A DNA stretch of 64,000 bases from Sphingobacterium prati (lineage in GTDB: Bacteria > Bacteroidota > Bacteroidia > Sphingobacteriales > Sphingobacteriaceae): positions 460,765 to 524,764 of the forward strand of contig NZ_JABJWY010000038.1 in the NCBI RefSeq assembly GCF_013167215.1, written 5' to 3'. The notes beneath the pieces were generated by a model. It saw nothing but the letters and a program-made list of their open reading frames with translations, made no database searches and was not told where the DNA came from. Each line of letters opens with the position of its first letter. Position 1 is the first letter of the stretch. Below are positions 1 through 9,030 of the stretch, in pieces. Both the position numbers and the translations under genes were made by a program.

Positions 1-2
1 TG

Positions 3-503
3 TTGCAGTGGTTACCATTTATGTTTTTTGGTGGCGAAGGCTCAAGTACACGGAATCATTTTGATATCGATATGTCTCATGTATTCATTTCACAATTTCA
101 GGGACTTAAGCGTATTTGGCTTTTTCCAAATGATCAATCTGATCTGATGTATAAGTTACCGTACAACTTCCATAGCATCGCTAATCCAAAGTATAGTAAC
201 GTAGAGGAATTTCCAGGAATAGAATATCTGGAGGGGTACGAAGCGGTAATCCACCCTGGGGAAACACTCTATATGCCTGCCGGCTGGTGGCACTACATAC
301 AATATGAGACGGAAGGATATTCTATCTCAGTAAGGGCGCTGGCGAATTCGATTAGTGAAAAATTGAAGGGGGCACGTAACCTTTTTATAACAAGACATTT
401 TGATAATACAATGCGCAAGATCTTTAAGAATCATTGGTTTCATTACAAGATAAATACGGCCAAGCGACGCGCGAATAATGCGATTAAAAAAAATAAACGC
501 TAA
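3..503 (+). CDS. Cupin/JmjC-like (cupin_8) protein, 5' end cut by the window
   Basis: The frame is open from the window edge, so this is the C-terminal part of a larger protein; the TTG at the first codon is unlikely to be the true start. The visible 166 residues carry a cupin-8/JmjC-type iron site: an HxD pair (H19, D21 of the visible part) and a distal His in PAGWWHY (H97). Known members are Fe(II)/2-oxoglutarate hydroxylases acting on proteins or small molecules; the substrate here is unknown. The C-terminus is strongly basic (many K/R). A perfect hairpin terminator follows the stop at once. Confidence 0.75.
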   Translation: MQWLPFMFFGGEGSSTRNHFDIDMSHVFISQFQGLKRIWLFPNDQSDLMYKLPYNFHSIANPKYSNVEEFPGIEYLEGYEAVIHPGETLYMPAGWWHYIQYETEGYSISVRALANSISEKLKGARNLFITRHFDNTMRKIFKNHWFHYKINTAKRRANNAIKKNKR

Positions 504-542
504 AAATAAGGGGACATTCCATGAATGTCCCCTTATTTTTTT
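502..542. terminator. Bidirectional terminator
   Basis: A perfect 18-bp stem (502-519 with 523-540) has a 3-nt loop, an A-run on the left and a T-run on the right. It sits between the convergent cupin-like gene and the AddB-like gene and can serve both. Confidence 0.9.
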
Positions 543-574
543 AGCACTTGAGCTAATGGGATGAAGGCCTTTCC

Positions 575-3460
575 TTATACTGACTCGTCATTTTCCGTCC
601 ATTTGCTAGCTTCTCTATAAAACAGGGTATAAGGGTCACTAGGATAAATGGTTGCATCAGGATTATGTCTAAAGGAAACTTCTTGATTGAAAATTTCACG
701 CAGTATATTCCTTAAAAATTTAACAAAATTCTCTTTCTGGAAGGCCAAAAAGTCCGCGGTTAATATCCCTTCTTTTCCATTAAACAGCGTTCCTTCCTCA
801 CGCATTTTACGAGCAACATAGAGATGTGGTTCCAGCTGTTTTCGTCCAGTCTTTTGCTCAAATACATAGGCATAGAAAAGTGTTTGTATCAGTGCTTTAT
901 TCTCTGTATTGGGTGCAAAAACCTGATCCATTTCTTTAAAGATAACAGAATCACCTCCTGTTTTATAATCGACAATCCGACTGATGATCCGATCGTCGTG
1001 CGTGATGACTTCGTCAACACGGTCAATAATGCCGTATAAAGTAACTTGCTCTTCTTTACCATTAATTTCAATGGTAAATGGAAGCGTATAATCGGTATCG
1101 TTTTCCAGCTCTATGATCCGAAAAGCTTTATAGTTGGCTATATCATATTCAAGGTACATTTTGACATATTCACAGGCGATCTTCAACATGATGCGTTGGA
1201 GACTATTTAAATCGCCCATGGAGTTTAATTCCACCTGATATTGAAAACCTATTTCCCGGATAATGTAGGATTCGATCTGATTGAATTGCTGCTGCAGGAT
1301 ATTTGTTGGTGTAAAGTTGTGCTGTCCTTTGAATGGCAGAAAAATCTTTTCCATAACATTGTGAATAACCGTTCCCAGTTTGTTCATTTCAAATTCCTGT
1401 GAAATAGCGGGCGGCTCTTTGATATTTGCAATATGTTTGAGGAAGAATTGCAACGGAGATTGCAGATAAGTCGTCAGTGCCGTTGCTGATATTCTTTTTT
1501 GATCGACAATAAAGTCCTGATACATCTTGGTCCAGACTTCGCCCTGCTTTTCGATAATAATTTCCGTACTTTTGTCGGCAAACTGGATTGTTTGTTGCTG
1601 AATTTTCCGTTCAAAAATAAATTTGCTTTCAAACTCCAGCTGTTTGATGAAGCGACTTTCTTCTCCTGTCGAACTTTCGTCCACCAGTCCATTGTAAAAA
1701 ATATGAATCCCCTCACTGTATTGAAAATGTCTATAAAACAAGTATGCGGATAGTGCATCTTGATTTTCCAATATTGGAAGTCCGTAAGCTCTCCGGAGAC
1801 TATTGGGAATAAAGGTTGGGGAATTGGATGTTTTGGGTAAGATGCCTTCGTTTGCCCCAAGAATATACACGTTATCAAAATTTAAACAGCGACTTTCCAA
1901 AAGTCCCATAATCTGGATCCCTTCTAGTGGATTTCCTTCTATCGCCGAATTGATCGGCGATATGGCTTTCTTGATCAATCCGATCTGAAAGCTGATGCTC
2001 AATGGAGCAACGGTCTCAAATCCCAGTAACAATTGGTTGAGTGTTTTCTTGGTTTCTACCAGCAGATTGTTGTCAATCTGACGGATACGTTCATGCGAGG
2101 AGATGCTGTGCAATAAGTCCTCAACGATGATGATGAGCGAAGGTATTAATTGAGCAGCATGCTCAATCGGAACGAAAAATTGAGGCAGGGAACTTTTGAA
2201 ATGCAGCGCTTCTAATGCGATTTCAAATAATTGTTTATCAGCAATCTCTTTCTGAATTTGCAGTTTGTCTTCTAGGGAGACCTGTGTCAGGGGATGATTG
2301 ATGAAGGTCTCAATAGTCTGGTAGGATAGCTTGCGTTTCTTTAACTGTGATATTTCCAAATGCACCTCCATCCACAGGTCCAATAGGCCATAAATTGGGG
2401 ATTGGGTCAAGGGATATCCAGTCGTGATATTGGGGTTAACGTCAGGAAGACTTTGCAACAAAGGAACCAATAGGTTCTCATCCGCTAATAAAATCGCTGA
2501 CGTTTGATCTGTCGTATTCTGCCTTTCCAGAATGTCGTAAAGTAATTTTGTCTGGCTTATTTTTCCTGTACTCGCATATAGGTTGACCGTTGATGTCCTG
2601 TTACCGATAATATTAGGGCTATCGCCAAGCGCGTTTACAAGCCCAGTCTGAAAAATATTGCGGCGGATAAACAGCCCCGCTTCCTGCATGTTGTCCTCCA
2701 GGTAATAGGCATCTGCATCGAAGTAAAATAGAGCCCGTCCTTCTTCCTGCCACTGTCGGAATAATTTAGCTTCTGCTCTATTTAAAGCATTGAAACCTAC
2801 GAATAGAATTTGTTGAAAGGATGAAGTAAAATTTGGATAGGTAGCTCTGCCTTCAACCAGATCACGATAAATCGTTGGATAATTAGTTTGGCCCGCGGCT
2901 TTAAGCGTTTCTTTAAATCTCGTGTATAATATCGGAAGTCTCTTCCATAACTGTAAAAAGCGCTCCTGGACCCCGCTATGGCCAGCGATGGAAAAGGATT
3001 GCCAGAATTGGCGGATAAATCCTTGCTGTTCTTGGGTGAGATGCTGGAAAGCTATATCAATTTTGGTGTTATCATAAAGTTCCATGTAGATCTGATTGAT
3101 GGGAACCAGATCATAATCCAATTGTCCGAAGTCACTTAATATAATCTCGGCAACAGGGTAAAACTCTTCTAACGTTTCAGGATCCTTACCCTCTGCGGCC
3201 AGAAGTTCATTATGGAGCTGAAAGAGCTGAAAAAATTGCCCGAGAGTGCTGGCCTCGGCATCGCTGGTTGATAATTTAAAGAATTCCTGTATAGTGAAAA
3301 ATTGGGGTGACCAGATTGCCTGTCCATAGACATCCGCAAGATGTTTTTTGAGATATGTAATCGGACGTTTATTGTTAAACACGATGGCAATCTCACTCAA
3401 ATCGTTACCAAAACGTTGTTGAATATCTGCTGCTACTAATTTTAAAAAAGCTGTCTGCAT
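575..3460 (-). CDS. AddB-like PD-(D/E)XK nuclease/inactivated helicase
   Basis: This 961-residue protein resembles the AddB/RexB partner of an AddAB-type double-strand-break repair helicase-nuclease. The N-terminal two thirds look like a UvrD-type fold without an obvious Walker A motif. The C-terminal quarter has the RecB-family nuclease pattern: GIIDRVDE, then RIVDYKTGG, then a QxxxY element in QTLFYAY. The four Cys of the AddB iron-sulfur cluster are not visible around the nuclease domain. It starts 9 bp after the stop of the AddA-like gene, so the two are co-transcribed and presumably form one complex that resects DNA ends for RecA. Family assignment is good; exact orthology to AddB is inferred. 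Confidence 0.85.
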   Translation of the reverse strand: MQTAFLKLVAADIQQRFGNDLSEIAIVFNNKRPITYLKKHLADVYGQAIWSPQFFTIQEFFKLSTSDAEASTLGQFFQLFQLHNELLAAEGKDPETLEEFYPVAEIILSDFGQLDYDLVPINQIYMELYDNTKIDIAFQHLTQEQQGFIRQFWQSFSIAGHSGVQERFLQLWKRLPILYTRFKETLKAAGQTNYPTIYRDLVEGRATYPNFTSSFQQILFVGFNALNRAEAKLFRQWQEEGRALFYFDADAYYLEDNMQEAGLFIRRNIFQTGLVNALGDSPNIIGNRTSTVNLYASTGKISQTKLLYDILERQNTTDQTSAILLADENLLVPLLQSLPDVNPNITTGYPLTQSPIYGLLDLWMEVHLEISQLKKRKLSYQTIETFINHPLTQVSLEDKLQIQKEIADKQLFEIALEALHFKSSLPQFFVPIEHAAQLIPSLIIIVEDLLHSISSHERIRQIDNNLLVETKKTLNQLLLGFETVAPLSISFQIGLIKKAISPINSAIEGNPLEGIQIMGLLESRCLNFDNVYILGANEGILPKTSNSPTFIPNSLRRAYGLPILENQDALSAYLFYRHFQYSEGIHIFYNGLVDESSTGEESRFIKQLEFESKFIFERKIQQQTIQFADKSTEIIIEKQGEVWTKMYQDFIVDQKRISATALTTYLQSPLQFFLKHIANIKEPPAISQEFEMNKLGTVIHNVMEKIFLPFKGQHNFTPTNILQQQFNQIESYIIREIGFQYQVELNSMGDLNSLQRIMLKIACEYVKMYLEYDIANYKAFRIIELENDTDYTLPFTIEINGKEEQVTLYGIIDRVDEVITHDDRIISRIVDYKTGGDSVIFKEMDQVFAPNTENKALIQTLFYAYVFEQKTGRKQLEPHLYVARKMREEGTLFNGKEGILTADFLAFQKENFVKFLRNILREIFNQEVSFRHNPDATIYPSDPYTLFYREASKWTENDESV

Positions 3461-3469
3461 CGTGATTCT

Positions 3470-6400
3470 TTATTTTACTTCGATTAATTGATTTGACTTG
3501 GCATAATAAAGGTAGGCCCTAACATTATTATAGCCTAGGTTCTGTAAGTTTTTTTTGTAATTGTCGACCTGATATTTATGCCCGATGTAATCGGTTTGTG
3601 TAAATTTGAAATCCAGTACAATTGTCTCTTCTTGAGAGGTAAATACCTTATCGGGACGGATGGTTTCGCCTTTAGCAGTAATGATACTGGCTTCATTCCA
3701 GATTTTATACTTCCCCGTAAGCCACTGATTGATGATAGGATGATTCCAGATCTGATTGATTTCCTGCATCAGGAAAGGCTCCTCTTCTTTTGTAAGTATG
3801 CCTTCGTGAATCAGCTGATGTACTAACCTGGCAATATCTTTTTCGTTAGCGATCTGAGACATGATTTCATGAGCCAAGATTCCATATTGTGCTGCTTTTT
3901 CCAGCATCATAATATCGTTGATCGTGCGTGTGCTTGCCTTCTCTAAGGCCATCTCCAGCTCCTTAGAAATCGGGTAATGGCTAAGCGAAATGATATTGTC
4001 CGTTTGGATTTGCTGATCTTTTCGTTCGATGGTCTGATCGATCTGGATGCGGGTGTTTTCAAGTATAAATGGAGCAGCAGGAGAATCTAAGACCTGATAA
4101 AGTATATCACTTATATATTCATTCTTGACACCATAGCCTGTAATTTCGCCGGTTTTTTTGTCGATCGACTCTTTAAATGAAGGAGCTGTGATATAGAGGT
4201 GTTCGATAGCACGTGTTGTAGCCACATAGAATGTATTCAATGCATCCATGTAATTGAACAGCATTTCTTCAAAATATTGTTTGAAGAATACTGATTTTCC
4301 AACTGTCGTTGTATATTTTATGGGAATTTTTCCCAATTGGGCGAACGGGGTATCGTAGGTGTCGATCCAGAAATCACCATTGATCATGCCATCTAGATCC
4401 CATGAACAGAAGGGGAGCATGACAACATCATAGGCAAGACCCTTTGATTTATGAATTGTCGTTACCTCAATCGCATTGATTTCGCCGTTGGAGGGCAATA
4501 CAGCCCGATTGCCATCTTCTTCCCAAAATTCCAGGAACTGAATTATTCCACGTTCACCGTTGGTCGAAAAAGCCGAAATCATATCTTTGAAAGCCAGCAG
4601 GTAAGGCAGATGAATGTTGTGTTCTGTTGTGAAGTCATAGATCTCGATGAGTTTTTCGATCAAATGAACTAATGGCTGTTTCTGCCAGATCTCCCAGGAG
4701 TCGATCAAAGCTTGGGGAAGAGATTCTTTCAGCGCATGAATGTCGTTCGAAGCAAATTTTAACCAAGCATTTTGACTAACTATATTTTTCTGTATGGTCT
4801 GATAGAGATAGACCATTTTTGCCTTATGGATGTTATGTTTATCCGAATTGTATACGAGTGCTTTTAGTGTTTCTATTAGCAAGAGTACGGCATCGTTGCT
4901 CGCCAATGATAGCGCATCTCCAGAGATAACCTCAAAACTAAGATTTTGCTCTTTTTTGAAATCCATTAGTTTTTGGATGACTAATTTAGCCTGCGCATTA
5001 CTACGCACAAGGATACCGATTTGTTTGGCATGATATCGGCCTGTACGAAACCATTCGCCTATCTTTCCGCATAACCTTAAGAGCGATTCCTCAATGACCT
5101 GGTTCCTTCGATAGCGTCCATCTGAAACTGGGATGTACGAAATCTCAATCGAGCCTAATTTATTGGGATTATCCTTTTTATGTGCGGGGACCTCCTGTTG
5201 ACTGTTCTCATAAGCTTTTATAAGCATCGTATTATTGCCGGAAGCAGTCCACCAACGTTTTCCATCTTCATCTAAGTTTTCATCTACCTTTTCATTGAGA
5301 ACTCTTTGTAAATGTTCCGGGATACTGCTAAAAAGATAGTTATTTAGCTGGATGATATTTGGGAGACTTCGATAATTAGTGTCAAGGCTTCCATTTTCGA
5401 TAAAGGTCGTTTTAGCTGTTTGATCCAGATGGAATGCATGGCCAATTTGTTGTTCGACTTGTTGGAGCAATATGCGCCAATCTCCGTTCCGCCAACGGTA
5501 TATGCTTTGCTTGACATCCCCGACAATCAAATGTTCGCTTAGTGTTCCTTCGGCATCTGCCAGCGCATTGATCAGGAGTGGGCTATAGTTTTTCCATTGT
5601 ATCCGCGAAGTGTCCTGAAATTCGTCGAATAAAAAATAATTGAAGCGATTGCCTATTTTTTCCCAGATGAATGTCGGATCACTATTCTCATCAATCCCGA
5701 GTTTATTTAGTAAGATCTGGGAATCGGAGATTAACTGAGCACCGTTTTCCTTACGCCATTGGGTAAGCAAGTCGCTCATTTCTTTGAGCAAACGTAAGTA
5801 ATAGAGGTTGTTTTGGACCGCCTGATAAGCGATATAGGCTGGTAGATTCTCCTGTAGCGTCTGAAAAGATAGAAGGATGGGCGTTAGTGCCGAAAGAAGA
5901 TCATAGCGTATATTCTTATCGCAGTCGGTAAATGCGTCTTCATTGTTTATTAATTGTACATATTTGTCCAGTATTTTGGCTATATCGGAAGAACTTAACT
6001 TGTCCGTCTTTTTGCTGGTTTTGCTGGCGGAAATAATCTTGTTGCGGGATTTTCCCTTGAGCTCATGTTCGGCAATGTTGAACTTCTTGAATGCTTCACT
6101 AAAAGTTTCGATGGTCAGGGAAAGTGCTTCCGTAAAGGCATTTATTTTTTGCTCGATCTCCTGATTCAGCAGATTAAATACCTCTCTGGGATTGGCTGAA
6201 TTAATATAACTGTCAAATTCCTGAAAATTTTCAGAGAAAATAAGGTTGGCGAGGCCCATCAATTGTTGTCGATAGTTCCAGTTTTCATTTTTGGCTATTT
6301 TTTTCTCAGCATAGGCGATGATCCAGTCAAGCAGATCAGGGCGTTCGTCCAGCAGCTGATTGAGCATGACGGTCAAATCATTTTTTACTTTATTGACATT

Positions 6401-6820
6401 CATTTCAATCTTGTAAGCCGCATCCAAATTGAGTTCATAAGTGAATGCTCGGATGACTTTTTGGGAAAAGCCATCAATTGTACTGATGGTAAAATGGCTA
6501 TAATCGTGTAAGATCCGACGGTACACACGATGTGATTTTTCTTGAATCAGATTGGACGTCCAATCGAGCTGTTGTTGCAGCAATAATTTTCTAAAATCTT
6601 CGATTTTTGGACTGGAATCCCCAATAGCTAGACCGTGGAGTACTGATAGTATGCGCTCTTTCATTTCGGCGGTAGCCTTGTTGGTAAATGTTACGGCCAG
6701 TATCTCCTTGTAGCTATTTTCATTGGATAGCAATAAGGTTAGATAGTGCAGTGTTAGGCTAAATGTCTTCCCCGAACCGGCCGAAGCTTTCAGTATTTTT
6801 AATGGCGCAACAGATTTCAT
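3470..6820 (-). CDS. UvrD-family helicase-nuclease, AddA-like
   Basis: This 1116-residue protein is a superfamily 1A helicase with a C-terminal nuclease, the motor subunit of an AddAB/RecBCD-like enzyme. Motifs appear in order: Walker A (ASAGSGKT) near residue 13, Ia (TFTNKATAEM), Walker B (FDEFQDTSR), III (GDVKQSIYRWR), IV (NYRSLPNII), V (TTIHKSKGLAYD) and VI (YVATTRAIEHL). Near the C-terminus are RPDKVF, VLDFKFT and QVDNY, matching the PD-(D/E)XK nuclease core. It is the first gene of the pair. Its ATG lies only about 30 bp from the remnant gene on the other strand, so its promoter must overlap that remnant. Confidence 0.9.
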   Translation of the reverse strand: MKSVAPLKILKASAGSGKTFSLTLHYLTLLLSNENSYKEILAVTFTNKATAEMKERILSVLHGLAIGDSSPKIEDFRKLLLQQQLDWTSNLIQEKSHRVYRRILHDYSHFTISTIDGFSQKVIRAFTYELNLDAAYKIEMNVNKVKNDLTVMLNQLLDERPDLLDWIIAYAEKKIAKNENWNYRQQLMGLANLIFSENFQEFDSYINSANPREVFNLLNQEIEQKINAFTEALSLTIETFSEAFKKFNIAEHELKGKSRNKIISASKTSKKTDKLSSSDIAKILDKYVQLINNEDAFTDCDKNIRYDLLSALTPILLSFQTLQENLPAYIAYQAVQNNLYYLRLLKEMSDLLTQWRKENGAQLISDSQILLNKLGIDENSDPTFIWEKIGNRFNYFLFDEFQDTSRIQWKNYSPLLINALADAEGTLSEHLIVGDVKQSIYRWRNGDWRILLQQVEQQIGHAFHLDQTAKTTFIENGSLDTNYRSLPNIIQLNNYLFSSIPEHLQRVLNEKVDENLDEDGKRWWTASGNNTMLIKAYENSQQEVPAHKKDNPNKLGSIEISYIPVSDGRYRRNQVIEESLLRLCGKIGEWFRTGRYHAKQIGILVRSNAQAKLVIQKLMDFKKEQNLSFEVISGDALSLASNDAVLLLIETLKALVYNSDKHNIHKAKMVYLYQTIQKNIVSQNAWLKFASNDIHALKESLPQALIDSWEIWQKQPLVHLIEKLIEIYDFTTEHNIHLPYLLAFKDMISAFSTNGERGIIQFLEFWEEDGNRAVLPSNGEINAIEVTTIHKSKGLAYDVVMLPFCSWDLDGMINGDFWIDTYDTPFAQLGKIPIKYTTTVGKSVFFKQYFEEMLFNYMDALNTFYVATTRAIEHLYITAPSFKESIDKKTGEITGYGVKNEYISDILYQVLDSPAAPFILENTRIQIDQTIERKDQQIQTDNIISLSHYPISKELEMALEKASTRTINDIMMLEKAAQYGILAHEIMSQIANEKDIARLVHQLIHEGILTKEEEPFLMQEINQIWNHPIINQWLTGKYKIWNEASIITAKGETIRPDKVFTSQEETIVLDFKFTQTDYIGHKYQVDNYKKNLQNLGYNNVRAYLYYAKSNQLIEVK

Positions 6821-6824
6821 GGAA

Positions 6825-6856
6825 TGAAGGTAGAAAGTAAAATGTGAATTGGCAAA
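6825..6856 (-). promoter_or_regulatory. Possible promoter of the AddA-like gene
   Basis: On the minus strand a TTTG (6856-6853) is followed after 20 nt by TACCTTCA (6832-6825), a two-mismatch version of TAnnTTTG. The spacing fits the Bacteroidota -33/-7 arrangement, and the ATG follows within 5 nt. The match is weak. Confidence 0.35.
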
Positions 6857-7275
6857 AATGCCGAAGATTATTTCAACCTTATCAGCTTCAAATGGCGCCG
6901 AAACTAGTTATCTGCTTGAATATGATGCCCAAGGGCGGATAACAAAAGTGAATGAACAACAGTTCCATTACGGTGTAAATGGGCGTGTAGATTATTCGCG
7001 TATTGCGCTCCAGGATAAAAGGAACGGAATTGAACGGGAGAAGATTGTGCGTTTAAGCTATCATTGGGATGAACAGAATCGTCTGAAGAGTGTATTTGGT
7101 CCAGGGAAAGAGCAATCAAGAAATACAGCCAGATTGGGCAAAGAAAACAGCTGTAAAAATTACCTTGGACGCTAGTGGCAAACCTACGGCAATAAATTAC
7201 GTTGTTAAAGGGGATTTTGAAGGAGTTAAAGATGTCATTTTCAGCGAAGTTTTATTAAATTATATTTATGAATAG
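6849..7275 (+). pseudogene. Frameshifted, 5'-truncated remnant of a secreted-type protein
   Basis: Two overlapping frames read as one protein if joined. Frame A (6849-7175) gives a YD-repeat-like region (LEYDAQGRITKVN) and runs to RLKSVFGPGK. Frame B continues coherently from about 7108 (SNQEIQPDWAKK ... YVVKGDFEGV) to the stop at 7275. The shift falls at the purine-rich stretch 7104-7112. There is no signal peptide, no proper start (only TTG or an internal ATG at 6858) and no room for a promoter before the divergent helicase gene. A deletion probably removed the 5' end. The family is not recognised with certainty; it resembles Bacteroidota lipoproteins with DUF4595-like or RHS/YD-like strands. 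A sequencing error could explain the frameshift but not the missing 5' end. Confidence 0.55.
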
Positions 7276-7286
7276 AAAAAAATAAC

Positions 7287-7294
7287 TATCTTTG
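7287..7294 (+). promoter_or_regulatory. -7 box of rpsP
   Basis: TATCTTTG matches the Bacteroidota TAnnTTTG box exactly. It lies 58 bp before the rpsP ATG, directly after the end of the remnant gene. Confidence 0.65.
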
Positions 7295-7352
7295 CATCCC
7301 CTCTAGTATGAAGCTCGGGGGATATGTTGAATACATAAAATAAAATTAAAAA

Positions 7353-7874
7353 ATGGCAACTAAAATCAGATTGCAAAGACATGGTAAAAAAGGACGTCCT
7401 TTTTACCACGTAGTCGTAGCGGATTCTCGCGCTCCACGTGATGGTAAATTCATCGAACGTATTGGTTCTTACAACCCAAACACAAATCCTGCAACAATCG
7501 TTTTGGATTTTGAAAAAGCTTTGGATTGGATGAATAAAGGTGCTCAACCTACTGACACAGCTCGCGCTATCCTTTCTTACAAAGGTGTTCTTTACAAAAA
7601 ACACTTACAAGGTGGTGTGAAAAAAGGTGCTTTTGACGAAGCTGCTGCTGAAGCTAAATTCACTGCTTGGACTGACGCTCAAGAAGCTAGAATCTCTGGT
7701 AAAAAAGATGGTTTAGCTCAATCTCAAGCTGATGCGAAAAAAGCTGCTTTAGCTGCTGAAGCGAAGAAAAAAGAAGAAAAAGCTGCTGCTGTAGCTGCTA
7801 AAAATGCTCCTGTAGCAGAAGAACCTGCTGCTGAAGAGACTGAAGCTCCTGCATCAGAAGAAACTGAAGGTTAA
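7353..7874 (+). CDS. rpsP: 30S ribosomal protein S16
   Basis: The N-terminal 80 residues are a clear S16 (ATKIRLQRHGKKGRPFYHVVVADSR region, then ERIGSYNPN), a component of the small ribosomal subunit. The protein has 173 residues, about twice the length of E. coli S16. The extra half is a low-complexity Ala/Lys/Glu tail ending in an acidic stretch. Such tails are usual in Bacteroidota S16, but their role is not known to me. It has its own promoter box and its own terminator, so rimM, which follows, is probably transcribed separately or by read-through. Codons are visibly biased to frequent ones (GCT, AAA, GAA), as expected for high expression. Confidence 0.97.
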   Translation: MATKIRLQRHGKKGRPFYHVVVADSRAPRDGKFIERIGSYNPNTNPATIVLDFEKALDWMNKGAQPTDTARAILSYKGVLYKKHLQGGVKKGAFDEAAAEAKFTAWTDAQEARISGKKDGLAQSQADAKKAALAAEAKKKEEKAAAVAAKNAPVAEEPAAEETEAPASEETEG

Positions 7875-7897
7875 TTCTTTCATAAAGTATTCGAGAA

Positions 7898-7928
7898 AGC
7901 CGACTCAATCTTGAGCCGGCTTTTTTTA
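7898..7928 (+). terminator. Terminator of rpsP
   Basis: An 11-bp stem with one mismatch (7898-7908 with 7911-7921) ends in a run of T. Confidence 0.85.
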
Positions 7929-8066
7929 ATAAAACAATTTATGTGTTAAAATGTGAAGCTGATTGGTCTACGCTAAAATCGGAAGCAGGCCATCCCATCA
8001 TCCCTTCATGCAAAGAGTTGAAAATTAAATAGATGCTGAGTATTAAGCGGAAGCTGATAAGAAAAG

Positions 8067-8093
8067 TATCTCAATACTAATATCTCAATATTA
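8067..8093. repeat. Dispersed short repeat arm upstream of rimM
   Basis: This AT-rich stretch has the motif ATCTCAATACTAATATC at 8068-8084 followed by a second TCTCAATA. The same 17 nt occur exactly at 60411-60427. It ends 4 nt before the rimM ATG, so it occupies the ribosome-binding region. Confidence 0.6.
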
Positions 8094-8097
8094 CCAA

Positions 8098-8622
8098 ATG
8101 ACTATCGATCAAAGTTTTTATATAGGCTATATCAGCAAAACGAGAGGTCTTAAAGGCGAAATGCAGCTGTTTTTCGAATTCGAAGATTACGAAAGCCTGG
8201 ATATGGATGTCGTTTTTTTGGAGGTCAACAAAAAACTTGTGCCTTATTTTATCGATGCTATAAAACTACAGAAAAATAGTACGGCCTATGTGACATTTGA
8301 AGATGTCGATCACATCGACAAGGCACAGGTACTTGTCCGCAAAAAGGTATATCTAGCCAATGATAAGATGCCAGAACGGGATCCAGATGATTTTAGATAT
8401 ACAGATTTAGTCGGCTTTTTGGTGATTGATGAAAATCATGGTGAATTAGGGGAAATTACTGATGTACAAGAATTTCCACAGCAATTCGTGGCTACAGTTG
8501 ATATGGGCGGCAAAGAGTTGATGTTTCCATTATCGGATGATTTAATCTTAGGAATTGATGGTGAAGAAGAGGTTATTGAAGTCGCGTTACCCGAAGGGCT
8601 GGTCGATCTTTATAAAGAATAG
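8098..8622 (+). CDS. rimM: Ribosome maturation factor RimM
   Basis: RimM binds S19 in the pre-30S subunit and helps mature the 3' domain of 16S rRNA. The 174-residue protein opens with the typical YIGYISKTRGLKGEM segment (N-terminal beta-barrel). A C-terminal PRC barrel follows, with FRYTDLVGFLV near residue 100 and a MFPLSDDLI motif near residue 140. It follows rpsP, the common bacterial order. The 223 bp between them hold the rpsP terminator and a copy of a dispersed repeat just before the ATG. Confidence 0.93.
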   Translation: MTIDQSFYIGYISKTRGLKGEMQLFFEFEDYESLDMDVVFLEVNKKLVPYFIDAIKLQKNSTAYVTFEDVDHIDKAQVLVRKKVYLANDKMPERDPDDFRYTDLVGFLVIDENHGELGEITDVQEFPQQFVATVDMGGKELMFPLSDDLILGIDGEEEVIEVALPEGLVDLYKE

Positions 8623-8818
8623 GAAAAGTCGTCTTGGATATTATTCAGGTAAAAAGATTTTGTGCAAGTGAAAGGAGACTTTTCTCTCTTCAATTTTGCC
8701 CATTTGCCCAATACCGAAATGAAGAATTTTCGTAACTCATTATTGGATTTGGTATAATTTGGCATGGTAACCTGGAATAAAGACAACTATTGCTATAATT
8801 TATAGATTTTCGAAAAAA

Positions 8819-8826
8819 TATTTTTG
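8819..8826 (+). promoter_or_regulatory. Candidate -7 box for the riboswitch-metF transcript
   Basis: TATTTTTG fits TAnnTTTG and lies about 30 bp before the riboswitch aptamer. No well-spaced -33 TTTG is evident, so this is tentative. Confidence 0.4.
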
Positions 8827-8857
8827 TTGTTTGGTTTTTTAAAACGATATTAGCAAC

Positions 8858-8958
8858 GCTTATAGAGAAAGGCCGAGGGACTAGACCCAATGAAGCCTTA
8901 GCAACCTGTATTGTTCAAGGTGCTAAATTCTACCCTGCTCCATGTGGGAAAGATAAGT
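8858..8958 (+). ncRNA. SAM-I (S-box) riboswitch aptamer
   Basis: The S-box core is visible in order: AGAGAAAGGCCGAGGGAC, then ACCCAATGAAGCC, then TTAGCAACC, then AAGGTGCTAAATTC, TACCC and GGGAAAGATAAG. The closing helix P1 pairs CTTAT (8859-8863) with ATAAG (8953-8957). It precedes metF, a methionine-cycle gene, as expected for S-adenosylmethionine feedback. No intrinsic terminator is seen between the aptamer and the metF ATG 72 nt further on, so the switching mode is unclear. The 235 bp between rimM and the aptamer hold only the tentative promoter. Confidence 0.9.
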
Positions 8959-9030
8959 TACATACAGATAGACATATCCTCGATTTGTGCGTTTCGATGT
9001 AAGCCAACCCAAACTTAAAACAGTTTTTTA

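Noticed and set aside
1474..1878. 134-codon frame on the minus strand
   Set aside because: It overlaps the AddB-like gene in another frame of the same strand and has no start signal.
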